A stretch of 64,000 bases of DNA. It comes from Ralstonia thomasii. GTDB taxonomy: Bacteria > Pseudomonadota > Gammaproteobacteria > Burkholderiales > Burkholderiaceae. Shown here one piece after another: positions 46,294 through 55,736 of this stretch. The notes beneath the pieces are model-generated. The model was not told the origin of the DNA. It saw nothing but the letters and a program-made list of their open reading frames with translations, and searched no databases. The stretch's first letter is position 1. Each line of letters opens with the position of its first letter. A program made the translations under genes and the position numbers. The stretch lies in the NCBI RefSeq assembly GCF_958405895.1, contig NZ_CATZAR010000004.1; one strand, 5' to 3'.

Positions 46294-46937
46294 CAGCCCC
46301 TGCCTCCTCCGCGCCGATCACCCGCCGCCACCCCGACGAACTGATCGTTGGCTTTGTGTCGATTTCGGACCGCGCCTCGGCCGGCACCTATCAGGATGAA
46401 GGGATTCCTGCGCTGCGCGACTGGTTTGGCGCCGCGCTATCGTCGCCTTGGCAATGCGTGGAGCGGCTGATTCCGGACGAACAGGCGGCGATTGCCGAAA
46501 CCCTGATCGACCTCGTCGACCATGCCGGCTGCGATCTGGTGCTCACCACGGGCGGCACCGGCCCGACGCGCCGCGATGTGACGCCCGAGGCGACGCTGGC
46601 TGTCGCCACCAAGGAAATGCCGGGTTTTGGCGAGCAGATGCGCCAGATCAGCCTGAACTTCGTGCCGACGGCGATTTTGTCGCGTCAGGTGGCGGTGATC
46701 CGTGAAACGCCGTCACGCGCCACCCTGATCATCAACCTGCCCGGTCAGCCGCGCGCCATCAAGGAAACGCTGGAGGGCTTGAGGGATGTGGAGGGCCGCG
46801 CCACGGTGCCAGGCATCTTTGCAGCCGTGCCCTACTGCATCGACCTGATCGGCGGCCCGTACGTCGAGACGCACGACAGCGTGGTCAAGGCCTGGCGGCC
46901 CAAGCACGCTGTGCGCGCAAAACCGCAGCAGGTTTAA
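46290..46937 (+). CDS. mog: Molybdopterin adenylyltransferase
   Basis: 215 aa. The MoaB/Mog fold adenylates molybdopterin before molybdate insertion. LIVGFVSISDRASAGTYQDEG, the substrate-binding TTGGTGPTRRDVTPEAT and LIINLPGQPRAIKETLEG are conserved. Its ATG overlaps the darP stop (ATGA), indicating translational coupling with a ribosome factor rather than with other molybdenum-cofactor genes. Convergent with orn, 7 bp apart. Confidence 0.93.
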   Translation: MTAPASSAPITRRHPDELIVGFVSISDRASAGTYQDEGIPALRDWFGAALSSPWQCVERLIPDEQAAIAETLIDLVDHAGCDLVLTTGGTGPTRRDVTPEATLAVATKEMPGFGEQMRQISLNFVPTAILSRQVAVIRETPSRATLIINLPGQPRAIKETLEGLRDVEGRATVPGIFAAVPYCIDLIGGPYVETHDSVVKAWRPKHAVRAKPQQV

Positions 46938-46944
46938 TGCTTAC

Positions 46945-47604
46945 TTACGGGGCGACCGACGATGCCAGTGCTTCAGCGTCGGGCGTTTGCGGCACATCGC
47001 GGATGAAGTGCTCGCGGTAATAGCGCAGTTCTTCGATCGATTCGATGATGTCTGCAAACGCCGTGTGCCGCTGGTGCTTCGTAAAACCCTTGGCAATAGC
47101 CGGTTGCCAACGCTTGCAAAGTTCCTTGAGCGTGGAGACATCCAGATTGCGGTAATGGAAGTACGCCTCCAGCTTGGGCATGTAGCGGGCCATGAAACGG
47201 CGGTCCTGGCAGATGGAGTTGCCGCACATCGGCGACTTGCTCTTCGGCACCCACTTCTTGAGGAATGCCAGAAGTTCCGCTTCCGCTTCCGCTTCCGTCG
47301 TGGTCGACGCCTTGACCTTGTCGATCAGGCCCGAACGGCCGTGCGTGCCCTTGTTCCACGCGTCCATGCCGTCAAGCAGCTCGTCGGACTGATGGATCAC
47401 CAGCACCGGGCCTTCAGCCAGGATGTTCAGCTCCGAATCCGTTACTACCACGGCCACTTCGATGATGCGATCGTTCTCGGGGCTCAGACCGGTCATCTCC
47501 ATGTCGAGCCAGACCAGATTGTTGTCGCTCTTGGCGGCAACGCGGCTGGGGGTCGACAGGGATGTGGCGGACAGGGAAACAGGGGTACTCGCGGGGGTGC
47601 TCAC
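46945..47604 (-). CDS. orn: Oligoribonuclease
   Basis: 219 aa. DEDDh 3'-5' exonuclease that degrades 2-5 nt RNAs, including pGpG from cyclic-di-GMP turnover. Asp34 and Glu36 in VWLDMEMTGL start the active site, and KHQRHTAFADIIESIEELRYYR supplies the last His/Asp. A Ser/Thr-rich extension of about 26 residues precedes the usual N-terminus; no internal Met is available, so it may be real. Divergent from the Ste24-like protease gene. Confidence 0.95.
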   Translation of the reverse strand: MSTPASTPVSLSATSLSTPSRVAAKSDNNLVWLDMEMTGLSPENDRIIEVAVVVTDSELNILAEGPVLVIHQSDELLDGMDAWNKGTHGRSGLIDKVKASTTTEAEAEAELLAFLKKWVPKSKSPMCGNSICQDRRFMARYMPKLEAYFHYRNLDVSTLKELCKRWQPAIAKGFTKHQRHTAFADIIESIEELRYYREHFIRDVPQTPDAEALASSVAP

Positions 47605-47633
47605 TCAAGGGCCTTGAGAAAATGACTGAAGGC

Positions 47634-47639
47634 TATAAT
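47634..47639 (+). promoter_or_regulatory. Consensus -10 box of the Ste24-like protease transcript
   Basis: A perfect TATAAT 29 bp before the ATG. The nearest -35-like TTGAGA (47614-47619) is only 14 bp upstream, so the -35 is uncertain. Confidence 0.5.
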
Positions 47640-47668
47640 TTTCGCATATCTGATAGGTGTTTCCCCAC

Positions 47669-48928
47669 ATGCCCGCCTTTACCGCTGTCTTCCTGATCGC
47701 CCTTGTATTGATGTCCGCCACGCGCCTGTGGCTGGCCGCGCGGCAAGTCCGTCACGTGGCGCGTCACCGCGATGCCGTGCCTGCGCAGTTCGCCGAGTCG
47801 ATCACACTGGACATGCACCGCAAGGCCGCCGACTACACCATCGCCCGCACCCGTCTGGCGATGCTCGAAGTACCGGTTCAAGCCGCCCTACTGATCGCGC
47901 TGACGCTGCTCGGGGGGCTGAACTGGATCAACCAGGCTTGGCTGGGCGTGTTCGGCCCCGGTTACGCGTATGGCGTGGCGCTGATCGCGTCGGTCATCGC
48001 GATCAGCAGCGTGGTCGAATTGCCGTTTTCGCTGTACGCCCAGTTCGTCGTCGAAGAGCGTTTTGGGTTCAACCGCATGACGTTCAAGCTGTGGCTGGCC
48101 GACAACCTCAAGGGCCTGGCCATCGGAACCGTGCTGGGTCTGCCGCTGCTGCTGGCAGTGCTCTGGCTGATGGACAAGATGGGCGCGTACTGGTGGCTGT
48201 ACACCTGGATCGTGTGGATGGCGTTCATGCTGTTTGTTCAGGCCATCTACCCCAACGTCATCGCACCGCTCTACAACAAGTTCACCCCGCTGCAGGACGA
48301 GGAAATGCGCTCGCGTATCGAAAGCCTGCTCAAGCGCTGCGGCTTCGCCAGCAAGGGCCTGTTCGTGATGGACGGCAGCCGCCGCAGCGCCCACGGCAAC
48401 GCCTACTTCAGCGGCTTTGGTGCGACCAAGCGCATCGTCTTCTTCGACACGCTGCTCGCCCGCCTGAATCCGTCCGAAATGGAAGCCGTGCTCGCGCATG
48501 AGCTGGGCCATTTCAAGCGCCATCACATCACCAAGCGCATCGCCGTGACGTTCGTGCTGAGCCTGGGTGCTCTGGCGCTGCTCGGCTGGCTGATGACGCG
48601 CACGTGGTTTTACCTGGGCCTTGGCGTCGCTCCGAACCTGTTCTCCGACAACCACGCGCTGGCGCTGATGCTGTTTTTCCTAGTGCTGCCGGTGTTCACG
48701 TTCTTCGTCTCGCCGCTGGCGAGCCTGTCGTCTCGCAAGGACGAGTACGAAGCGGACGCCTTTGCCGCCGAGCACGCCGACGCCAATCAACTTGTCTCGG
48801 CGCTGGTCAAGCTGTTCCAGGACAACGCATCGACGCTCACGCCGGACCCGGTCTACTCAACGTTCTACTATTCGCACCCGACTGCATCGCAGCGCGTGGA
48901 GCGCCTCGTGCAGGCTCGCGCGGCATGA
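47669..48928 (+). CDS. M48 family integral-membrane zinc metalloprotease (Ste24/CaaX protease 1-like)
   Basis: 419 aa. Several TM segments frame a cytosolic catalytic region with zinc motif HELGH (H277, E278, H281) and third-ligand segment DEYEADAFA. VVEERFGFNRMTFKLWLADNLKG matches the Peptidase_M48_N domain of Ste24-type enzymes, so it is larger than HtpX. It is likely an inner-membrane quality-control protease; bacteria lack CaaX substrates. ATG 47669 is preferred over GTG 47657. The stop overlaps rsgA by 4 bp. Confidence 0.9.
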   Translation: MPAFTAVFLIALVLMSATRLWLAARQVRHVARHRDAVPAQFAESITLDMHRKAADYTIARTRLAMLEVPVQAALLIALTLLGGLNWINQAWLGVFGPGYAYGVALIASVIAISSVVELPFSLYAQFVVEERFGFNRMTFKLWLADNLKGLAIGTVLGLPLLLAVLWLMDKMGAYWWLYTWIVWMAFMLFVQAIYPNVIAPLYNKFTPLQDEEMRSRIESLLKRCGFASKGLFVMDGSRRSAHGNAYFSGFGATKRIVFFDTLLARLNPSEMEAVLAHELGHFKRHHITKRIAVTFVLSLGALALLGWLMTRTWFYLGLGVAPNLFSDNHALALMLFFLVLPVFTFFVSPLASLSSRKDEYEADAFAAEHADANQLVSALVKLFQDNASTLTPDPVYSTFYYSHPTASQRVERLVQARAA

Positions 48929-49872
48929 CGCGCGGCAAACCGGGCCGCGCCCATAAGCAGGCTGCCACTGGCGAACACGGGCTCGTCATCGCCGCGCACG
49001 GGCGCCATTACCTGGTCGAACGCGACGGGGGCGGTTTCCTGCAATGCTTCCCGCGGGGCAAACGCAGCGAATGCGCCGTGGGCGATCGGGTGGTCTATGA
49101 AGCCACCGCCGTCGACCAAGGCGTCGTGGTGCGTGTGGACGAGCGCCGCAACCTGCTCTATCGCTCCGATCAGTTCAAATCGAAGGTGCTGGCCGCGAAT
49201 TTGGATCAGGTGATCATCATGCTGGGCACCGAGCCGAGTTTTTCGGAAGACCTGCTCGGCCGCGCGCTCGTCGCCGCAGAATCCCTGGGCATCACCCCGC
49301 TGATCCTGCTCAACAAAATCGATCTGACCGCGCGACTGGAGACGGCTCGCTCACGCCTGGCGCTCTATCGAGACCTGGGCTACACCATCGTGGAACTAAC
49401 CGTGCACGGCGCGCCGGAAGCCGCGCATGCCGCGCTCGAACCGCACGTCGCTGGGCGCGCTTCGATCCTGATCGGGCAATCGGGCATGGGCAAGTCCTCG
49501 CTATTGAATCTGCTGATTCCGGGCGTGGATGCGCAAACGCGCGAGATCTCCGAAAAGCTCGACTCCGGCAAGCACACCACCACGTTCACGCGGCTCTATC
49601 ACCTACCCGCAGATTGGGGCCAGGGCGGCATGCTGATCGACTCGCCGGGCTTCCAGGAATTCGGCCTGCATCACCTCAGCGAAGGGATGCTGGAACGCGC
49701 CTTCCCCGAGTTCCGCCCGCGCCTGACCGAGTGCCGGTTTTATAACTGCCGGCACCTGCAGGAACCCGGCTGTGGCATTCTGGGCGCGATGGCCGAGGGC
49801 AAGATCGATCCACGCCGTCACCAGCTTTACGCGCAATTGCTGCACGAATCGGAACAGCAGAAGCCCTGGTAA
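48925..49872 (+). CDS. rsgA: Ribosome small subunit-dependent GTPase RsgA
   Basis: 315 aa circularly permuted GTPase. An N-terminal OB fold is followed by G4 LLNKIDL, G1 GQSGMGKSSLLN and G3 DSPGFQEFG, in that permuted order. A C-terminal zinc finger uses CRFYNCRHLQEPGC. It acts in late 30S maturation. ATG overlaps the protease stop (ATGA). The gene is complete and all motifs are intact. Confidence 0.96.
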   Translation: MTRGKPGRAHKQAATGEHGLVIAAHGRHYLVERDGGGFLQCFPRGKRSECAVGDRVVYEATAVDQGVVVRVDERRNLLYRSDQFKSKVLAANLDQVIIMLGTEPSFSEDLLGRALVAAESLGITPLILLNKIDLTARLETARSRLALYRDLGYTIVELTVHGAPEAAHAALEPHVAGRASILIGQSGMGKSSLLNLLIPGVDAQTREISEKLDSGKHTTTFTRLYHLPADWGQGGMLIDSPGFQEFGLHHLSEGMLERAFPEFRPRLTECRFYNCRHLQEPGCGILGAMAEGKIDPRRHQLYAQLLHESEQQKPW

Positions 49873-49902
49873 GGGCTTCGCCATACGCTCGTGGAGGGTG
49901 GG

Positions 49903-50217
49903 ATGAAGTTGCTGATCAGCAGTCCATCGCTCGGCATGGCGGCGCACTGGCAGAACGTGCTGTCTGCCGCCGGTATTCGCACCGAGCTGCGCAACATCTA
50001 CTTGAGCAGTGTGGCGGGTGACGTCCCGCCGCAGGATTGCGCTGCGCAGGTCTGGCTGGTGAACCCGGCGCAGGAAGCGCAGGCCCGCGCGCTGCTCGAT
50101 CAGGCGCAGCACCCGCCGACCGGGCCGGCATGGCGTTGCGCACATTGCGGAGAGAGTCACGAGCCGCAGTTCGCCCAGTGCTGGCGCTGCGGCAACAACC
50201 GCGAGGATGCGGCGTGA
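49903..50217 (+). CDS. DUF2007 protein with C-terminal zinc ribbon
   Basis: 104 aa. An N-terminal DUF2007 ferredoxin-like domain (KLLISSPSLGMAAHWQNVLSAAGI, 2-75) is fused to a RanBP2-like zinc ribbon WRCAHCGESHEPQFAQCWRCG with four cysteines. GGAGG lies 5 bases before the chosen ATG, which beats the GTG at 49891. It follows rsgA by 30 bp and is probably co-transcribed. Function unknown; a small binding or signalling protein. Confidence 0.85.
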   Translation: MKLLISSPSLGMAAHWQNVLSAAGIRTELRNIYLSSVAGDVPPQDCAAQVWLVNPAQEAQARALLDQAQHPPTGPAWRCAHCGESHEPQFAQCWRCGNNREDAA

Positions 50218-50249
50218 TTGATCGTTCGGCGACTAAGCGTCGTGCCGCA

Positions 50250-51191
50250 TCAGCCGAGCCACACGGCAATCGACAGCATCGCCAGCAGCAGCATCCACAA
50301 CACCACGGCGCGCCACACCAGCCCCACAGCTGACTGCAAGGTACGCACGTTCGGCTCCTGCCCCACTTCCATGGGATAGGCGCCATCCTCGTCGGCAATG
50401 CTATCGGCCGAATCGCGTTGCGGAATGGGCGTGCCAAGACGCACGCCGAGCGCGCCACCGCCGGCCGCCAATAGGATTCCATTCACTTCGTCATTCCACT
50501 TGGCAGCGCGGTTGCGCCAGGCGTACACGGCATCTTCGAAGTTGCCGACGATGGAAAAGCCGATCGCAGTGAGACGCGCAGGGACGTAGTCGATGATGAA
50601 AAACGCCTGACGGGCAAAGAGACCTAGCGCGGGGCTACGCTCCGTCGACGTATCGCTCCAGTGGCGAGCGAGGTATTCAGCGCCACGGTATAGCACCACA
50701 CCCGCCGGCCCGATCGGCACCAGGAACCAGAAGAACACACCGAACACATGACGATGCGCCGCAACAATCGCGCACTCCAGGGTATGGCGGACGATCTCAT
50801 TGACCGGCATGTCGGTCGTGTCCTGCCCCGACCATTCGTTGAGCAGCAGGCGCGCAGTGACAACGTCATCGCTGCGCAGTGCCTCATGGATATCGGTGAA
50901 GTAGTGACTGAACTGGCGGAAGCCGAGCGTCAGGTAAACCATCAGGACGTTCCACAGGAACGCCAGCCCAAGACTGATCGACGACAGCAGGTAGTGCACC
51001 AGTGCCACGACCACCACGGCCGGCAGCGTGACCACGCACCAAGCGAGGACGGCATCGCGACGAAGGCCGGTGTCGAACCATTCTTCTGCCCGCGCAGCCA
51101 GTGCGCGCACGACGTCGTAGATCGGGTTGTCCCGGCTGAGCGCACGGAACTGTTCGAGAATCAGCGCGCAGAGTACGGAGAAGAAAGTCAT
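50250..51191 (-). CDS. CobD/CbiB-family membrane protein, orphan
   Basis: 313 aa with about five hydrophobic segments and the CobD/CbiB core ALILEQFRALSRDNPIYDVV, LLNEWSGQDT and GVVLYRGAEYLARHW, and IIDYVPARLTAIGFSIVGNFEDA. True CbiB makes adenosylcobinamide in B12 synthesis. No cobalamin gene is near and the usual N-terminal region is diverged, so a different role, as in the AmpE-like branch, is possible. It neighbours a Nudix gene on the same strand, 107 bp away. Confidence 0.8.
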   Translation of the reverse strand: MTFFSVLCALILEQFRALSRDNPIYDVVRALAARAEEWFDTGLRRDAVLAWCVVTLPAVVVVALVHYLLSSISLGLAFLWNVLMVYLTLGFRQFSHYFTDIHEALRSDDVVTARLLLNEWSGQDTTDMPVNEIVRHTLECAIVAAHRHVFGVFFWFLVPIGPAGVVLYRGAEYLARHWSDTSTERSPALGLFARQAFFIIDYVPARLTAIGFSIVGNFEDAVYAWRNRAAKWNDEVNGILLAAGGGALGVRLGTPIPQRDSADSIADEDGAYPMEVGQEPNVRTLQSAVGLVWRAVVLWMLLLAMLSIAVWLG

Positions 51192-51298
51192 TGGAAGGGC
51201 GTTGCGAAGGCGTGGATCACACCGTGAATGCGATGTGCAAGACGATAGCACACAGCGTGCGCGCAACAGCGCACAGGGTGCCCATATTCGCGTCGGCG

Positions 51299-52003
51299 CT
51301 ACGCTGCCAGCAGGTGATACAGGTTGCGCAGCATGCCCGCCGTCGCGCCCCAGATGAAGTGGTGGCCAGAGTCAGGCGCTTGGTCAGATCGCCCAGATCG
51401 CCGGTAAGGCATCGCATAGAAACGACGCACGCGGTCTTCCCACCGCAGCTCGCGCACTTCGTGGTTGGCCGGATCCATCAAAAAGGCCAGCGGCACTTCA
51501 AACACCTCCGCCACTTCACTTGGGTCGGGTTGCAGCGTGAAATCGGGCGCGAGCAATCCGACAATTGGGCTCACATGGAAACCGGTCCCGGTGATGTAGT
51601 CGGGCAAGCGACCGATCACTTCGATGTGTTCGGCACTAATGCCGACCTCTTCCATCGTCTCGCGCAGCGCCGTGTCGACCATGTCACGGTCAAATTCTTC
51701 GCGTCCACCGCCCGGAAAGCTGACCTGGCCGGCATGTTGGCTAAGCGATGCATTGCGTTGCGTCAGCAGCACCGTCAGACCCGCCTCGCGCTGCACCAGC
51801 GGCACCAGCACCGCCGCCTCGCGCAACTTGAGCGAAGCGTCGATCAGGCGGGATTCGTCCGTCTGTTCCGGTTGCCAGTCGGGCTGCGTCTGCAGCCGCT
51901 CGCGCACGAACTCGGCGGTCAGCCGCGGGAGCCCGAGCGCCGGCAATGATGCCTCGGTCGGCACCACCGGTAACTGCTCAGGGTCGAACACGGGACGGCG
52001 CAT
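51299..52003 (-). CDS. Nudix hydrolase, CoA pyrophosphatase (NudL-like)
   Basis: 234 aa. The Nudix helix reads GGGREEFDRDMVDTALRETMEEVGI-like around residues 112-136, with the REx-x-EE core intact and the spacing of the CoA-pyrophosphatase subgroup. AVLVPLVQREAGLTVLLTQRN and HAGQVSFPGG precede it, typical of NudL/PCD1. It would split CoA and derivatives to phosphopantetheine and 3',5'-ADP. Start MRRPVF was chosen over longer frames. Confidence 0.9.
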   Translation of the reverse strand: MRRPVFDPEQLPVVPTEASLPALGLPRLTAEFVRERLQTQPDWQPEQTDESRLIDASLKLREAAVLVPLVQREAGLTVLLTQRNASLSQHAGQVSFPGGGREEFDRDMVDTALRETMEEVGISAEHIEVIGRLPDYITGTGFHVSPIVGLLAPDFTLQPDPSEVAEVFEVPLAFLMDPANHEVRELRWEDRVRRFYAMPYRRSGRSDQAPDSGHHFIWGATAGMLRNLYHLLAA

Positions 52004-52067
52004 ACGATGGGAATGAATGAGTCGAGGGCGGAAGACATAGATGGGGTCAATCTTCCGCCGCAGAAGA

Positions 52068-52094
52068 GAAAAAAGGCACCCGAAGGTGCCTTTT
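52068..52094 (-). terminator. Rho-independent terminator of the rpsP-rimM-trmD-rplS operon
   Basis: AAAAGGCACC (52071-52080) and GGTGCCTTTT (52085-52094) with a CGAA loop form a perfect stem. The minus-strand transcript ends in a T-run from the GAGAAAAAA flank. Confidence 0.93.
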
Positions 52095-52109
52095 CGCAAC
52101 GCGCGCAGA

Positions 52110-52496
52110 TTACTCCGCAGCGGCTTCCTTGCGCTTGAAGGTCAGCTTCTCCTTGATGCGTGCCGACTTGCCCGAGCGTTGGCGCAGGTAGTACAGCTTC
52201 GCACGGCGCACATCACCGCGACGCTTCACTTCGATGCTGGCAAGCAGCGGCGAGTACAGCTGGAACGTACGCTCCACGCCTTCGCCAGAAGAGATCTTGC
52301 GAACGATGAACGACGAGTTCAGGCCACGATTGCGCTTGGCAATCACGACGCCTTCATACGCCTGCACACGCTTGCGGGTGCCTTCAACGACGTTCACGTT
52401 GACGATCACGGTGTCGCCAGGGGCGAACGGGGGGATCGTCTTGTTGGCCGTCAGGCGCTTGATTTCTTCCTGCTCGATTTGCTCGATGAGATTCAT
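52110..52496 (-). CDS. rplS: 50S ribosomal protein L19
   Basis: 128 aa. Begins [15 protein letters not shown] and contains [43 protein letters not shown] and [11 protein letters not shown]. It lies at the 30S-50S interface. AAGGAG 6 bases upstream fixes the start and excludes a 7-residue longer frame. Last gene of the operon, just before its terminator. Confidence 0.98.
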
Positions 52497-52569
52497 CTTT
52501 TTCTCCTTGACCATCATGCCGGCGTTTTGCCCAGTCGGTTGACCGTGGCCCCGGTAGAGGATGGGAACT

Positions 52570-53358
52570 TCACTTGGCCGAGCCTTCCGGTATGGAAGGC
52601 TCTGACCCCTTTGCCGTTATCGCCGCGGCAGCGAGGAAGACCTCATCGCTGCGGGACAACAAACCCTGCTTGCGCGCCGCCTCGATCAGATCGGGCCGCT
52701 TGCGCATCGTGTTCACCAGCGCCTGCTGGCGGCGCCATTTCTCGATCTCGGCATGGTGGCCACCCAGCAGCACATCGGGCACACGCACACTTTCGTACTC
52801 TTCCGGCCGCGTGTAGTGCGGGCAGTCGAGCAAGCCGTTGACGAAACTGTCTTGCACCGCCGACTGTGCATCGCCCAGCACGCCGGGCAACTGCCGCACC
52901 ACGGCGTCGATGATCGCCATTGCTGCAATCTCACCGCCGGAGAGGACGAAATCGCCAAGGCTGATTTCCTCATCCACGCGGCGGTCGACCAGACGTTGAT
53001 CAATCGCTTCGTAGCGTCCGCACAGCAACGTGAGCGCCGGCAACTGCGCCAGTTCCATCACCCGCTTGTGCGTGAGCGGCTTGCCTTGCGGCGACAGCAA
53101 CACCACATGCGAAGCCGCCGGCGCTTGCGCCGCTTGAATCGCATCCAGCGCGGCCTCTAGCGGCTTCGCCAACATCACCATGCCCGGGCCACCGCCGTAC
53201 GGGCGGTCGTCCACGGTGCGGTAGTTGTCCGTCGTGAAATCGCGCGGGTTCCAGGTGCGCAACGTGTACACCTGCTGTTTGGCTGCGCGGCTGGTGATAC
53301 CCCAGTCCGTCAGCGCCCGGAACATGTCCGGAAACAGCGAGACGACGTCGAACTGCAT
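52570..53358 (-). CDS. trmD: tRNA (guanine-N1)-methyltransferase
   Basis: 262 aa SPOUT-fold enzyme that methylates G37 of t[16 protein letters not shown] is the canonical start, with GGAG upstream. The trefoil-knot segments are [30 protein letters not shown] and [15 protein letters not shown], and the C-terminal helical domain is present. Third gene of the operon. Confidence 0.97.
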
Positions 53359-53381
53359 CGCCGAATTCTCCGGCCGCATGT

Positions 53382-54023
53382 TCAGTAATCCAGACCCCAG
53401 TCGACGACGATGCGCTTGCCTGCGACATCCACCGACTTCACGTAAACCTCGACAAACGGCACGAGCCGCTCGACCTCACCTTCACCGACGATACGCAGGA
53501 TTTGATGCGCACCGTTGTCGATCAGGCCTCGCACCGTGCCAAGCGTTTCCTGTTGCTCGTTGACGACCGTAGCGCCGATCAGATCGACCCAGTAAAACTC
53601 GTCATCATCCGGCTCGGGAAAATCGGCCCGGCTGACCCACACGGCATAGCCGCGCAGAGCTTCGGCGACATTGCGATCGGGTGCGGCAGGCGAACCCGCC
53701 ACCACCGTGCCGCTATGCTCACGCGACGTGCCAACGGGAAACACCCGCCAGTCCGCTGACGTTGCCAGTGCGCCAGCAGCCGGCTTGAGCCACCAGGTAC
53801 GGGCATTCAGCAGCGCGTCGGCGTCGCCGTGCAACTGGACCTTGATCCAGCCGCGAATACCGTAGGCCCCACCCACATAACCCACCTCGACGAGATCGTC
53901 GGGGAGCGTCGGGTTGGTGCCCGTGCCCGGGCGCATGGCTTGCAGCCGTTCGGCAACCTTTTGCGAGGTTGCCTGCGTTGCAGCAGCCACAGGACCGGGC
54001 CGTGTCGATGCGGCGCGCGTCAC
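53382..54023 (-). CDS. rimM: 16S rRNA processing protein RimM
   Basis: 213 aa. Two beta-barrels: the RimM domain (VEVGYVGGAYGIRGWIKVQLHGD, from about residue 45) and a PRC barrel (EFYWVDLIGATVVN, RGLIDNGAHQILRIV, RLVPFVEVYV). It binds S19 during 30S maturation. The frame opens with GTG and carries a roughly 40-residue Ala/Thr/Pro-rich extension before the conserved core; the true start may lie further in. Confidence 0.94.
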   Translation of the reverse strand: MTRAASTRPGPVAAATQATSQKVAERLQAMRPGTGTNPTLPDDLVEVGYVGGAYGIRGWIKVQLHGDADALLNARTWWLKPAAGALATSADWRVFPVGTSREHSGTVVAGSPAAPDRNVAEALRGYAVWVSRADFPEPDDDEFYWVDLIGATVVNEQQETLGTVRGLIDNGAHQILRIVGEGEVERLVPFVEVYVKSVDVAGKRIVVDWGLDY

Positions 54024-54069
54024 AGCAGGAAGTACTCGGACGGCACCGTCGATCGACGCATGCTAAAAC

Positions 54070-54324
54070 TTAGGCAGCCGCCTTCTTGGCGCCTTGCTTC
54101 ACCAGACGGGCAACCGTCGGCGACAGCTGTGCGCCCACGCCTTCCCAGTAGGTCAGGCGGTCTTGCACGATGCGCAGACCTTCTTCGCCTTCACCGGCGA
54201 GCGGGTTGTAGAAACCGACGCGCTCGATGAAACGGCCATCACGGCGGTTACGCGAGTCGGTCGCAACGATATTGAAGAACGGGCGCTTCTTGGAGCCACC
54301 GCGGGCCAGACGGATCACGACCAT
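54070..54324 (-). CDS. rpsP: 30S ribosomal protein S16
   Basis: 84 aa. MVVIRLARGGSKKRPFFNIV and GRFIERVGFYNPLA are diagnostic. First gene of the operon, with a promoter about 50 bp upstream and an AAGGA before ATG. A longer frame to 54615 runs through the promoter and is discarded. Confidence 0.98.
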   Translation of the reverse strand: MVVIRLARGGSKKRPFFNIVATDSRNRRDGRFIERVGFYNPLAGEGEEGLRIVQDRLTYWEGVGAQLSPTVARLVKQGAKKAAA

Positions 54325-54370
54325 GGATCTTTTCCTTGAAAAACTGGGTATGCGTACAGAGAAACGCGCA

Positions 54371-54399
54371 AGTATAGCGCAGTTTCTCCGACCAAACAA
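54371..54399 (-). promoter_or_regulatory. Sigma70 promoter of the rpsP operon
   Basis: On the minus strand TTGTTT (54399-54394) and TATACT (54376-54371) with 17 bp between, giving a leader of about 40 nt before rpsP. Confidence 0.75.
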
Positions 54400-54429
54400 A
54401 CACTTAGGCTGGGCGAGAGTGTGCGCCCG

Positions 54430-55543
54430 ATGGCACGCGTGACGCGCAGCGTACTTGATTCCAGCCGTTGTGCTTGCCGCTTGGCTTGATGCGGTGCCCG
54501 CAGCACTCGCCGCTCTACCGATCGAGTCACTCCGTGTACCGCCCGGATTCCATGTCGAAGTGCTCACCGACGCGATGCCCGCTGCACGTGAAATGGCGCT
54601 TTCTCCGGCCGGCATTCTCTATGTGGGCAGCCGCGCGGGCAAGGTCTACGCGATGTCGTTGCTGACGCCAAACGCACCGATCCATGTGGTGGCGTCCGGA
54701 CTGCAACTCCCGGTTGGCGTGGCATGGCGTGACGGCAACCTTTATGTGTCGGCAGTTTCACGCGTGCTGAGGCTCGACGGCATTGACAGCCGGCTCGGCA
54801 ATCCGCCGGACCCGGTGATCGTCAACGACAAGCTGCCGACGGAAACGCATCACGGGTGGAAATTCATTGCGTTCGGGCCGGACGGCAAGCTGTATGTGCC
54901 GGTGGGCGCACCTTGCCACATATGCCGCCCCGATGAGAACCGGTACGCCAACCTCATGCGCATGAACGCCGATGGAAGCAGACTGGAACTCGTGGCGCGA
55001 GGCATCCGCAATACGGTCGGCTTCGACTGGCACCCGAGTACGCACGAATTGTGGTTCACCGACAACGGCCGCGATCTCATGGGTGACGACGTGCCAGACG
55101 ACGAACTGAACCGCATCACCAAGCCCAATCCGCACTTTGGCTATCCGTTCTGCCACGCCGGCGACATTCCGGACCCCGAGTTCGGTGCCGGACATCCGTG
55201 CTCAGACTACACACCACCGGCCGCGAGGCTCGGGGCCCACGTAGCGGCATTAGGCATGCGCTTTTATACGGGCAGCAGCTTTCCGCCGGAATACCGAAAC
55301 AATGTCTTCATTGCGTAGCATGGTTCGTGGAACCGATCATCAAAGGTGGGCTACCGCGTCGTGCGCGTCGTTCTGGACGCCGCCGGCAATGTCACGAAGC
55401 AGGAGCCGTTCGCCCAGGGCTGGCTGCAAGGCGAGAGAGCCTGGGGACGCCCCGCAGATGTGCTCGTGGCACCGGACGGCAGCCTGCTGGTCTCCGACGA
55501 CTTGGCGGGCGCGGTGTATCGCATCCACTACACCGGAAAATGA
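54430..55543 (+). pseudogene. PQQ-dependent sugar (sorbosone) dehydrogenase-like gene, broken
   Basis: The conserved beta-propeller reads from LRVPPGFHVEVLTD through HHGWKFIAFGPDGKLYVPVGAPCH and FGYPFCHAGD to PPEYRNNVFIA, where TAG at 55316-55318 interrupts it. The same frame resumes at once with HGSWNRSSKVGYRVVRVVLD and ends YRIHYTGK at 55543. The stop replaces a codon that is Glu in the usual EHGSWNR motif, a single GAG to TAG change. A second lesion lies in the signal peptide: ATG 54430 gives MARVTRSVL, then a +1 shift near 54454 is needed to reach IPAVVLAAWL. Two lesions argue for a true pseudogene rather than a sequencing error. Confidence 0.85.
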
Positions 55544-55736
55544 TCTTAACGTCGCTCACCGCTCGAGCAAAGCGTGCGCGAAACATCTCGTTACATGGGT
55601 AACGTTCGGACAGTGGATGCCCGCTGAGTGAAGCCTTACATTGACAGGCATGAACACGCGCTGTCGATCTCTCTTGCAACTGCCAGAAGCACGCGGCGCG
55701 TGGCGCTTTCAAATCCTTGCCCGACAGGAGATAGCC

